Shown here: piece after piece, positions 5,438 to 13,073 of the stretch | How the letters are laid out: the number at the start of each line of letters is the position of its first letter | Numbering within the stretch: the first letter of the stretch is position 1 | Origin: a virus | IMG/VR virus record: IMGVR_UViG_3300044960_000210 | Coordinates: 1-27,122 of that record | DNA: 27,122 nucleotides | Reading direction: 5' to 3' (one strand) | The notes under the pieces: generated by a model | Databases searched by the model: none | Told to the model about the DNA's origin: nothing | Seen by the model: only the letters and a program-made list of their open reading frames with translations | Made by a program: the position numbers and the translations under genes

Positions 5438-6664
5438 ATGGCAAAGAAAATTCAACAGCTCCAAGACCTTGTCTTTGACGAAAAGAACATCAACAAAGGT
5501 AGCGAATATGGTGCTCAGCTGCTCGAAAAATCACTCAAAGAACTTGGTGCCGGACGCTCGGTGCTTGCGGATAAAAACGGTATTCTTATCGCTGGCAATA
5601 AAACCGTAAAAAAGTGCGAAGAGCTTGGCATCAACAAGGTTAAAGTAGTGGAAACAACCGGCGACGAACTTGTTGTCGTGCAGCGCCTTGACCTGGATAT
5701 TAACAGTCCAGAAGGCGCTAAAATGAAAATACTTGATAATACAGTATCCAAGCATAACTATGTTGAAGACCTTGAGGTCGCAGAGGTTGTCTGCGAAGAG
5801 GTCGGAATTGAGCCTTTGGAATTAGGACTTGAAATTAAAAATACTCAATTACAAGCATCAGAAGATAACTATGAAATACCTGAAGAAATTGAAACAGATA
5901 TTGTTCCAGGTGACTTATTTGAAATCGGCCCACATCGATTACTTTGCGGTGACAGCACAAATGCCGAACACGTGGCTAAATTGATGAATGGAGAGAAAGC
6001 GGATATAACAGTTCATAGTCCACCTTACAACGTAGGTAGAACGCCAAACGGTAATAAGCAGAAATATCAAAACGATAGCGATAATAAGAGTGCTATTGAG
6101 TATTTGCAATTATTGGAACGATCCACTAAAAATGCTGTTCTAAATTCAATATTTTCTTTTGTAAATGTTCAATCGGTAGCAGGTAATAAAATAACACTAA
6201 TTGAATACTTGGCAGATATGAAAGAATGGTTTTGCGATTACATTATTTGGGATAAAATGCAAGCAGAGCCAGCAATGTGTGATAATGTACTAAATAGTAG
6301 ATTTGAATTTGTTTATGTGTTTGGTGAAAGTGCTACAAGAAGAATAGGTGTTAAAAAATTTAGAGGCAATTTAGAAAACATTATTTTCATTAAAAGCAGA
6401 CAAGATAAAGAGTTTTCAAAATTTCATAAAGCTACATTTCCAATTGCGTTTGCTGCTTATTTCATTGAAAACTTTAGCGTACAAAGTTGTTTAGATTTAT
6501 TCTGCGGCACAGGCACAACAATGGTTGCCGCCCACCAACTTAAACGCAAATGTTACGGCATGGAAATATCACCACAATACTGTCAGATAATCATCAACCG
6601 CATGCGAAATCTCGACCCATCGCTTGAAATCAAACGAAACGGTAAACCTTATGGGCAGACATAA
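5438..6664 (+). CDS. ParB-like domain / DNA methyltransferase fusion (beta class, SPPY)
   Basis: 408 residues from the ATG at 5438, one base after the upstream stop. Residues 1-130 resemble the ParB/sulfiredoxin-like N-domain that precedes many phage methyltransferases (GILIAGNKTVKKCEELGI in place of a G-x-G-x-R loop). The catalytic part follows: GDLFEIGPHRLLCGDS, motif IV as VHSPPYN, a variable target-recognition region, and near the C-terminus motif I as DLFCGTGTTMVAAHQL for S-adenosylmethionine. Motif IV before motif I is the beta arrangement. SPPY is typical of N4-cytosine enzymes, whereas DPPY is usual for N6-adenine, so N4-methylcytosine is the better guess. It has no partner endonuclease here and probably protects phage DNA from host restriction. 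The centre (about 6050-6500) is visibly more AT-rich than the ends. Confidence 0.85.
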   Translation: MAKKIQQLQDLVFDEKNINKGSEYGAQLLEKSLKELGAGRSVLADKNGILIAGNKTVKKCEELGINKVKVVETTGDELVVVQRLDLDINSPEGAKMKILDNTVSKHNYVEDLEVAEVVCEEVGIEPLELGLEIKNTQLQASEDNYEIPEEIETDIVPGDLFEIGPHRLLCGDSTNAEHVAKLMNGEKADITVHSPPYNVGRTPNGNKQKYQNDSDNKSAIEYLQLLERSTKNAVLNSIFSFVNVQSVAGNKITLIEYLADMKEWFCDYIIWDKMQAEPAMCDNVLNSRFEFVYVFGESATRRIGVKKFRGNLENIIFIKSRQDKEFSKFHKATFPIAFAAYFIENFSVQSCLDLFCGTGTTMVAAHQLKRKCYGMEISPQYCQIIINRMRNLDPSLEIKRNGKPYGQT

Positions 6665-7181
6665 AAAACCACATGAACAAGCGCAGATAAGCTTCATAGT
6701 TGAAATGCTCAGAAAAGGAGCAAATAGAGCTCAAATTATTGAAAATTTTTTCAAAAACTGGCAAAATATCTGCGTAAGAACTTTCGACCGACGCCTTCGT
6801 GATGCTGAAATTCAATATCAAAAAGAACTCGAACTTGTACAGGAAAAAGTAATGCAAAGAATCGAGAAAGAAGCAAAAGAAATACAAAAAAATATCATGA
6901 GCCGCCTCGAACGTATGGAATACCTCAGTTTCATTGTTAATGCGCCAACTGACTTAAAAAAAGTCGGCAATCAGCATATTGAAATCTTAACACTACCGGA
7001 CGGCCGCAAGCGAATCATAACAGAAAGAGACAGGCAACGTGCAATGGACATCTTGAATAAGATGGACGGCGCATACGCTGCAACTAAGCACGAGCACGTA
7101 TTGACGCAAAGAGAAGCGGTAGCCGGCTTGTTTCCCTTCGGCAAGACAAGTGAAGATTCAAATGAGCCCGACAATGAATGA
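6651..7181 (+). CDS. terS: terminase small subunit
   Basis: 176 residues from the ATG at 6651 (MGRHKKPHEQAQISF); an upstream start at 6624 would lie inside the methyltransferase gene. An N-terminal helix-turn-helix-like segment (residues about 12-45) is followed by a long charged helix of K/E repeats (about 55-90) suited to oligomerisation, then a beta segment (ILTLPDGRKRIITERDRQR) and an acidic C-terminus (SEDSNEPDNE). Size, architecture and position directly before the large subunit support the call. It would bind the packaging site and present DNA to TerL. It overlaps the upstream gene by 14 bases and TerL by an ATGA junction. Confidence 0.75.
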   Translation: MGRHKKPHEQAQISFIVEMLRKGANRAQIIENFFKNWQNICVRTFDRRLRDAEIQYQKELELVQEKVMQRIEKEAKEIQKNIMSRLERMEYLSFIVNAPTDLKKVGNQHIEILTLPDGRKRIITERDRQRAMDILNKMDGAYAATKHEHVLTQREAVAGLFPFGKTSEDSNEPDNE

Positions 7182-8377
7182 AAGTAAACAAGAATTTATT
7201 ATTCCTACGAGAACAGTATTTGAAAAAAAAGCGGGGCGTTGTACTGGAAGGTGGGAGCCGTAGCGGCAAAACATGGTCAAGTATCGACTTCATTATCTGG
7301 CTTTGTTCGGCCGTCGTTCAGAACAAGACTTTTTTAATCATTCGTGAGACTTACAACTCTTTCAAGACTACTCTCTACGAAGACTTCAACCGCCGGCTGC
7401 CGATGTTCGGCATTCCGAGTCCTTTCGCCAATAGGCAAGAAGTTCATAAATTCGACTTGTTTACCAATAAAATCATATTTCTTGGCGCTGATAACGACCG
7501 CATTTTTCAGGGCGTAGGCTCGGATTTTGTTTACTTCAACGAGGCACTTGAGATAAAAAAGGAAGTATTCAATCAAGTCGAACAACGCTGCCGCAAGTTC
7601 TGGTGGATGGACTACAACCCTAAGTACCTCAACCACTGGATATACGATAACATACACAAGCGTTCAGACGTGGCAACGCTGCGAACTACGTTCATTGATA
7701 ACCCTTACATCTCAGAAGGCGAGCTAAAAAAAATTCTAAGCTACGAGCCTATTGAAGAGAACATTCAAGCCGGCACCGCAGACCCGTACATGTGGGCTGT
7801 CATGGGCCGAGGTGAAAGAGCAGCACCCGAAGGCCTGATATTTCCTTATGTTACTTGGATTGACAAGTTCCCGGAATGCCCACCCGAGCAGCTTATGTTC
7901 GGCCTTGACTTTGGGTATACTAATTCACCAAGCTGCCTTGTTAAACTTTTTTTGGACGGCGAAAAATTATACATCCAGAACCTATTCTACGCCCCTACGC
8001 CCAGCGTTCAGCAACTCGCACCGGTGATAGCTCAGCATGCAGGCAAGGCACCGGTATGGGCAGACCCGTCGGGTGATTATGGCAATAGGGCCTTTATCTC
8101 AGAGCTTCGAAGGGCTGGCTTCAAAGTATACGCTGCCAACACGGCACCAGGTACTATTCAGTTCTCGATTGGTATTTTAAAAAATTTTAAACTCAATATC
8201 GTCCGAGACAAAGATGCGATGGCCGAGCAAAATGCCTACCGGTATAAGGTAGTCAAAGGCATCGCAATTGATGAGCCTGAAGACGACTTCAACCACTTCT
8301 GGGATGCGGTAAGGATGGCTGTACTGGGCAATCTTTCCAGGTTTAGAAAAAATTTTAAACAAGAATTTAACTTTTGA
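7178..8377 (+). CDS. terL: terminase large subunit (packaging ATPase/nuclease)
   Basis: 399 residues with all expected parts in order. The Walker A GGSRSGKTW (about 25-33) is in the ATPase half; the Walker B and catalytic glutamate lie in VYFNEAL (about 118-124). The nuclease half has its first acidic motif in FGLDFGYTNSPS, the second in VWADPSGDYG and the third in DDFNHFWDAVRMAV, consistent with an RNase H-fold nuclease of the Terminase_3 / PBSX type. It translocates DNA into the prohead and cuts it. The start overlaps TerS by four bases. Length is normal and no motif is missing. Confidence 0.93.
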   Translation: MKVNKNLLFLREQYLKKKRGVVLEGGSRSGKTWSSIDFIIWLCSAVVQNKTFLIIRETYNSFKTTLYEDFNRRLPMFGIPSPFANRQEVHKFDLFTNKIIFLGADNDRIFQGVGSDFVYFNEALEIKKEVFNQVEQRCRKFWWMDYNPKYLNHWIYDNIHKRSDVATLRTTFIDNPYISEGELKKILSYEPIEENIQAGTADPYMWAVMGRGERAAPEGLIFPYVTWIDKFPECPPEQLMFGLDFGYTNSPSCLVKLFLDGEKLYIQNLFYAPTPSVQQLAPVIAQHAGKAPVWADPSGDYGNRAFISELRRAGFKVYAANTAPGTIQFSIGILKNFKLNIVRDKDAMAEQNAYRYKVVKGIAIDEPEDDFNHFWDAVRMAVLGNLSRFRKNFKQEFNF

Positions 8378-8385
8378 AACTACAC

Positions 8386-8417
8386 TTGCATTTGATTTTA
8401 AAATTTATCTACCTTTG
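8386..8417 (+). promoter_or_regulatory. Bacteroidota-type promoter for the head/tail operon
   Basis: TTG (8386-8388) and TACCTTTG (8410-8417) are separated by 21 bases, the same layout as the minus-strand promoter at 4486-4517. It lies in the only real gap (80 bases) between TerL and the next gene. A small inverted repeat AGACA / TGTCT (8425-8429, 8435-8439) sits where transcription would begin. Confidence 0.65.
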
Positions 8418-8457
8418 AAGCGTTAGACAACTTATGTCTTAAAAAAATTTTTAAACC

Positions 8458-8733
8458 ATGAGCCAGACCCGCATCTACACAGTGCTTTCTATCTTGAACT
8501 TCCTTGCAGTTTTCTTTCCCTTCGATATATCAATCTTTTTCTACGCCTTTGCGATTGGCATTGCTGGCTTAACTTTGGAAAAAAATTTTAAAACCGCAGC
8601 GGCCTTTTTAGCCGTAGCAGTGTTCCTGCACTATTTCGGTCTTGAAAACTACGCCATCGCATGTAATTTCATTTTTTTTAGTGTCGCTTGTTACTATGAG
8701 TATAAGAAAAGTAATTCAAACGCAAACGAATAA
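8458..8733 (+). CDS. small multi-pass membrane protein (91 aa)
   Basis: Three or four hydrophobic segments (about residues 5-22, 24-45, 47-62 and 66-82) with short loops, a short polar N-terminus (MSQTRIYT) and a charged tail (YEYKKSNSNANE). It lies between TerL and the portal gene, right after the promoter at 8386-8417, where no membrane protein is needed for virion assembly. No family recognised. Possible roles include superinfection exclusion or membrane docking of assembly, but nothing in the sequence decides this. Confidence 0.65.
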   Translation: MSQTRIYTVLSILNFLAVFFPFDISIFFYAFAIGIAGLTLEKNFKTAAAFLAVAVFLHYFGLENYAIACNFIFFSVACYYEYKKSNSNANE

Positions 8734-8753
8734 ACCCATACTTTATGCCTTAG

Positions 8754-9899
8754 ATGCTGAAATTTTTTAAGCGTTTCGCAAAAAAATCTGTTCCCAGCAG
8801 TTGGTTTCTATGGCCAATCGGTACCACTATCGGCACATCTTACTACTCAGAACTTTATCAGTATTACTTATCGGTTCCTGAACTAAATACGGTCATAAAC
8901 CTTCGTGCCAGGGCTTTTGCTTCTGCTAAAGTAGTCGCAACCAAGCCATCAGATGAAAGATATTTACAGCTGTTCCAGAACCCTAATTGGTATCAGACAT
9001 TCGCCGAATTCATGCGCACGGCGCACATCCAGCGGCTGATTTACGGTAATGAATTTATCTACCTGCTTCGCCCTTTCGGGGTAACAAACGGCAGCAGCGT
9101 TTATGCATTATATGTTCTGCCATCTCAATTGGTAAAAGTTAAGCAAGAAAGCCGCGAATATTATCTACTTAACCAGCCGACAGTAACATATACTATCGGA
9201 ACAAGGCAGCTCGAACGAGAGAACGTCCTGCATTTTGTCGAGAACCGCACACCTGAACAATTGACAGGTGAGAGTCCTGTCGTTCAGCTTAGATGTGTAC
9301 TTGATAACATTGCAAGGGCTTACGAAAGCCGAGGCGTAATCATTAAATCCAGAGGCGCACTCGGTATCTTGTATAACAACGCCAAGGACGCTGCCGGTAT
9401 GCTTGACTTTACAGAAGAAGAGCAGAAGCGCATTCAGGAGCAATATCGAAATAATTACGGCCTACTGAGCAATCAGAATCAGCTCATCATGAGCAATAAG
9501 CCGCTTGGCTACATTCAGATGAACGTCAGCCCTGATAGGCTTGGACTTTTTGAAGAAGCGAAAGACGGTCTTGCAAAAATCTTAGACCGCTACGGCGTAC
9601 CTGCTGACTTGTTAGTTCGTGAAAAAGGTGCAACGTATGAGAATCAGCGCCAGGCAGAAAAAGGCTTTTTCATTCGTACCATTATTCCCGAAGCTAACGA
9701 ATGGATAGCGGGCTTCAATTCAGTGTTCGGTACTTCACTGAAACTTGACTACTCACACCTACATGTCTTTAATGACGAACTAAAAATCCATAGCGAGATG
9801 TTAAAGTCAAGAATAGAGGTACTTTCAATGCTACTTCGTGATGGCATCATAACAGCGGAAGAATATAGGGCAGAGGTAAATAAATTTTTAACGATATGA
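8754..9899 (+). CDS. HK97-type portal protein
   Basis: 381 residues. The sequence follows the HK97-like portal pattern: an aromatic N-terminus, the helical VPELNTVINLRARAFASAKV, a wing segment with LIYGNEFIYLLRP and LYVLPSQLVKV, VLHFVENRTPEQLTGESPV, then a long stem/crown helix region with KILDRYGVPADLL and a C-terminal helix ending DGIITAEEYRAEVNKFLTI. It forms the dodecameric ring at the capsid vertex through which DNA enters and which binds terminase and connectors. The length is typical. The stop overlaps the next small ORF by ATGA. Confidence 0.9.
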   Translation: MLKFFKRFAKKSVPSSWFLWPIGTTIGTSYYSELYQYYLSVPELNTVINLRARAFASAKVVATKPSDERYLQLFQNPNWYQTFAEFMRTAHIQRLIYGNEFIYLLRPFGVTNGSSVYALYVLPSQLVKVKQESREYYLLNQPTVTYTIGTRQLERENVLHFVENRTPEQLTGESPVVQLRCVLDNIARAYESRGVIIKSRGALGILYNNAKDAAGMLDFTEEEQKRIQEQYRNNYGLLSNQNQLIMSNKPLGYIQMNVSPDRLGLFEEAKDGLAKILDRYGVPADLLVREKGATYENQRQAEKGFFIRTIIPEANEWIAGFNSVFGTSLKLDYSHLHVFNDELKIHSEMLKSRIEVLSMLLRDGIITAEEYRAEVNKFLTI

Positions 9900-10069
9900 G
9901 AAAGAAAGAAACCATCGTCGTTGTTCGCAAGGACGAACAAGGCAAAGCTGATAAGCAAGAGAGCAATAAGAAACTTCCGGAAGAGGAGGTTGAGCGGCTT
10001 CGTGGTGAAGCTGCTAAGCGTGTGAACAATTATGTGTCAAAATTTGCTAATGTGTATGCGTTTAGATGA
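9896..10069 (+). CDS. small charged hypothetical protein (57 aa)
   Basis: Starts in an ATGA overlap with the portal stop and ends with TGA at 10067-10069, so it bridges portal and protease genes. It begins MRKKETIVVVRKDEQGKADK and is highly charged and helical (EEEVERLRGEAAKRVNNYV), with no hydrophobic segment. The protease gene starts inside its last codons, so it may act partly as a coupling reader. Assembly helper or scaffold-like functions are possible by position only. Confidence 0.6.
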   Translation: MRKKETIVVVRKDEQGKADKQESNKKLPEEEVERLRGEAAKRVNNYVSKFANVYAFR

Positions 10070-10889
10070 GATACTTCCGAAAGGCTGCACCGACAAGATA
10101 GCTTGGCTTGTCGAAAACAAGCAGTACGTACTGAATGTAAAAAAATTCGAAATAAAAAAATGTGATTCAATCAGTACGTACTATCCGCCAAAAATTTTCC
10201 ATGAGAAAGAAGACATTGCCATCAAATACGTGGCTTCGCCTTCGCTTATTCCAGCCGATATACCTGATAGAATTCGTGTGCGAGCAGTGGTTAATACGAC
10301 CAACTACATGGATTCGCACGGCGACGTACACATAAATGGACTGTGGAATAAATCTTTAAAAGAGAACAAATATAACGTCTTACTCAAAGACCACAAGAAC
10401 GAATGGGAGGGCCTCATAACTCAGGATGTGCACGTGTTTGCAAAATACATGTCTTGGCGAGAGCTTGGAATTGATGCGCCAGGCGAAACGCAAGCGCTTA
10501 TTTACGATGCTGTAATACCTCGTAATGATAAGACAGAAATGTTTGAGCGCTATCTTACTGGGCAAGTTAGGAATCACAGCGTAGGCATGCGATACATTAA
10601 AGTATCCCTCGCAGTTAACGACCCTAACTATCCTGAAGAGTACGCTAACTGGAAAAAATATTCGGTCGACGTACTTAATATTGCCGAAGCAGAAGAGCAA
10701 GGCTTCTTCTTCGCAGTAACTGAAGCAAGACATATAGAGGGTAGTGCGGTTGTGCTTGGCTCACATCCAATCACCCCTACACTATATGCAGGTAAAGCCA
10801 CTCACAATGAAGCAGAGCCGGTCGTTGTACCACTCGCAAGTGTTGATGAGCAGGTCAAGTATATTATCAAAAATTTTAACCCTTTCTAA
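10056..10889 (+). CDS. prohead maturation protease (HK97-like serine protease)
   Basis: 277 residues from the ATG at 10056 (MRLDEILPKG); ATGs at 10032 and 10050 are alternatives deeper inside the preceding ORF. The core shows a beta strand VRAVVNTTNYMDSHGDVH, a catalytic-type histidine in LLKDHKNEWEG (about H113) and a serine in VRNHSVGMRYI (about S175), then the conserved end VTEARHIEGSAVVLGSHP, all typical of S78/U35-like phage proteases. It should cleave the capsid delta domain and itself during maturation. Its position between portal and capsid is canonical. It ends in TAA four codons before the capsid ATG and in the same frame. Confidence 0.82.
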   Translation: MRLDEILPKGCTDKIAWLVENKQYVLNVKKFEIKKCDSISTYYPPKIFHEKEDIAIKYVASPSLIPADIPDRIRVRAVVNTTNYMDSHGDVHINGLWNKSLKENKYNVLLKDHKNEWEGLITQDVHVFAKYMSWRELGIDAPGETQALIYDAVIPRNDKTEMFERYLTGQVRNHSVGMRYIKVSLAVNDPNYPEEYANWKKYSVDVLNIAEAEEQGFFFAVTEARHIEGSAVVLGSHPITPTLYAGKATHNEAEPVVVPLASVDEQVKYIIKNFNPF

Positions 10890-10901
10890 ACCACTCAAAA
10901 A

Positions 10902-12095
10902 ATGGAACTTGAAAACATTGTGAAAGAGCTGAACGGCAAGACAAAAGAAGCCGTGAAGCAGGCCGTTGACGAACTCAAAGCCGGCCTAATTACCAAAAAT
11001 GAGTTCACTGACATGGTGAAGGATTTCGTGTCAAAATTGCAGCTTGAAGAGATTCAGAAAGCTGTTGAAACACAAGGCATGAAAATCAACGAGCTCATCG
11101 CAAGCAAGAACGAAGAGCCCGAAACCATCACCAAGGTGCTAAGCAAGCACGCTGACCGCCTCAAGAACTTGCAGAGCGGTGAGAAGCTGCGCTTCAATCT
11201 GAAGGTAAACAAAGCCATCAGCGCTGCATCTTTCAACAACAGCACGCTTGCGATGAGGCTTGCTGAAATCGGCGACTACCCTACAATACAACCTCAACTT
11301 ATGGGCTTGTTCCAGCAGGGCACGGTTTCGCCTAACAGCAACGGCGTTATCCGTTACTTCGACCGTGATGCTTGGACGGTAACCGCTGCACCGACTGCAC
11401 AGCTTGCTGCTAAGCCTGAAGCTAATTACAGCTGGACAGAGCAACTTGTAAAGCTCGAAACCATCGCCGTATGGACAGAGATTGCAAAGCAGTCACTGCA
11501 AGATTTGGATTTCCTTGCCAGTGAAGTAGAGTCTTTGCTTCGTCTTGACCTATCGCTTGCTGTTGACCAGCAATTGTACAGCGGTAACGGTACAAGCCCG
11601 CAGCTGAGAGGTGTGTATACCACTGCACCGGCATTTACGCCTACGCAAATCACCACGCAGGCAAACATCTACGACCTGATTGCAGCTGTTGCGGTGAGCA
11701 TTACCGACAATGAAGACAGGATTTACAATCCTAACGTAGCGCTTGTCAACCCAGTTGACCTGCTGCGTGTGCGCACTCGCAAGGCAAGTGATGGACACTA
11801 CGTTATGCCTGCTTTTGCAACGCCTGATGGCCGTGTGATTGATGGTATACAAGTAATACCGACTGGACGCGTTGCAGCTAATACGCTGCTTGTTGGTGAC
11901 TTCCGCTTTGGTACTGTGTATCAGATGGGTGATGTGACCGTTGAAATTGGTCAACAAACTAACCAATTTGTCCGTAATGCTGTAACGATGCTTGCCGAAA
12001 CCAGGCTTGCGCTGTTGATTAAGAACATCAACGCAACGGCATTCAGGAAGGTAACTGACATCACTGCTGCACTTAATGGTCTGAACATTCCTTAA
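10902..12095 (+). CDS. major capsid protein (HK97 fold)
   Basis: 397 residues. Residues 1-90 are a charged coiled coil (delta-domain-like scaffold) expected to be removed by the protease. The mature part begins around KVNKAISAASFNN and carries the familiar run of a Phage_capsid protein: GVIRYFDRDAWTVTAAPTA, KPEANYSWTEQLVKLETIAV, WTEIAKQSLQDLDFLASEV, DQQLYSGNGTSPQLRGV and NPVDLLRVRTRKASDGHYV, then the P-domain end. Strong codon preference and GC-richer text than the flanking genes suit high expression. Followed by tandem TAA TAG stops. Confidence 0.92.
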   Translation: MELENIVKELNGKTKEAVKQAVDELKAGLITKNEFTDMVKDFVSKLQLEEIQKAVETQGMKINELIASKNEEPETITKVLSKHADRLKNLQSGEKLRFNLKVNKAISAASFNNSTLAMRLAEIGDYPTIQPQLMGLFQQGTVSPNSNGVIRYFDRDAWTVTAAPTAQLAAKPEANYSWTEQLVKLETIAVWTEIAKQSLQDLDFLASEVESLLRLDLSLAVDQQLYSGNGTSPQLRGVYTTAPAFTPTQITTQANIYDLIAAVAVSITDNEDRIYNPNVALVNPVDLLRVRTRKASDGHYVMPAFATPDGRVIDGIQVIPTGRVAANTLLVGDFRFGTVYQMGDVTVEIGQQTNQFVRNAVTMLAETRLALLIKNINATAFRKVTDITAALNGLNIP

Positions 12096-12100
12096 TAGCC

Positions 12101-12586
12101 ATGATAGTTAGCGCCAACGATTTTGTTTTTCCTTATGTCATCCCGAATAAGGATAGACTTTTAATTCAACTGAATAACTTTATTGCGGTTGAGGAGGAAA
12201 AATATTTAATCAAGGTGCTATCTTACAATGGCTACAAGGCTTTTGTTCTGAATCAAACCGCACCTAAGTGGGTCGACTTTATCAACGGTAAAGATTACCA
12301 GGTTGATGGGGTATGGTATAAGTACGAGGGTGCAAAATCTTTCGTACTGCCATACCTCTATCAGCTTTGGATACGCACTAACATCGTGTCAAACTTTGTT
12401 GGCACAGGCCACGCCCGGACAGATACCGAGAACGCTGAGATAGTTAGCTCTTCTTATACCTGCGCACAGTATTACAACGAAGCAACGGATAAGGTGAAGA
12501 GCTTCTATAAGTTCATCGAAGCTGTCGGTAATTATGACGAAGTTAAGCAGTCGGAATTTGGGTACGTTAACAACTTGTCCATATGA
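12101..12586 (+). CDS. head-tail connector / head-completion protein (DUF6712-like)
   Basis: 161 residues, mainly helical, with the motif region WVDFINGKDYQVDGVWYKYEG followed by LPYLYQLWIRTNIVSNFVG and TENAEIVSSSYTCAQYYNEA. That W-x-D-(L/F)-x-NGK...Y..G...L..Y..Y..W pattern is what I know from the DUF6712 family directly downstream of capsid genes in Bacteroidota phages; it occupies the place of the adaptor protein below the portal. It ends in an ATGA overlap with the next gene. Confidence 0.7.
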   Translation: MIVSANDFVFPYVIPNKDRLLIQLNNFIAVEEEKYLIKVLSYNGYKAFVLNQTAPKWVDFINGKDYQVDGVWYKYEGAKSFVLPYLYQLWIRTNIVSNFVGTGHARTDTENAEIVSSSYTCAQYYNEATDKVKSFYKFIEAVGNYDEVKQSEFGYVNNLSI

Positions 12587-13068
12587 TTGCGTTGGTTGAT
12601 AGAATGCGTGAAGTTGTGCAAGCGATTGACTACCCGAAGCCTATTGGATACCTGCACGGGCATCGGCTTGAAATTGCCAATATGCTAATAGAACAGGACA
12701 AGCACAAGGCTGACAAGTATCCGCTGATTGCATTGCGGCAAGACTTCGAGGAAACTATTGTCGGGAAGATGCATCAGTATTCGCTTAACTTGGCAATCCT
12801 TGAATACACTGACCGTAATTACACTGCTGAACAGCGGTATGTTAATGTATTCAAACCAATCCTTTACCCAATTTATTCTGCTTTCTTTATTGCGCTACGT
12901 AAGAAAGGATTCTACTGGAGTGGCTGGCTGAGCATGCCACCGCATACCAAGATAGATAGACCTTTCTGGGGTGTATCGCAAACCAACAAAAATGTGGAGC
13001 AGATATTTACTGACCCACTGGATGCGATTGAGATTATTAACTTAAAGATTAACATTTTAAACTGCTAA
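12583..13068 (+). CDS. head-tail joining / tail-completion protein
   Basis: 161 residues. Features are YLHGHRLEIANML, KYPLIALRQDFEET, a strand MHQYSLNLAILEYTDRNYTAEQRYVNV in two pieces, a helix with PIYSAFFIALRKKG, and a C-terminal segment R-PFWG...NVEQIFTDPLDAIEIINLKI. I recognise this layout from phages of the same phylum, where it sits between the connector and the tail tube and would be the stopper or tail-terminator component. Which of the two cannot be told from sequence. It overlaps the upstream gene by ATGA. Confidence 0.6.
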   Translation: MIALVDRMREVVQAIDYPKPIGYLHGHRLEIANMLIEQDKHKADKYPLIALRQDFEETIVGKMHQYSLNLAILEYTDRNYTAEQRYVNVFKPILYPIYSAFFIALRKKGFYWSGWLSMPPHTKIDRPFWGVSQTNKNVEQIFTDPLDAIEIINLKINILNC

Positions 13069-13073
13069 AAACT

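Noticed and set aside
8170-8595. Recurrent AAAAATTTTAAA motif (near 8178, 8346, 8578, also 4575 and 10866)
   Set aside because: Inside genes it encodes KNFK-like residues in varied contexts and is not regularly spaced; expected in AT-rich DNA with this codon preference.
11054-11966. Minus-strand ORFs within the capsid gene, the longest 138 codons
   Set aside because: They are opposite the major capsid gene, whose codon bias keeps the reverse frames open; no start context or domain supports them.
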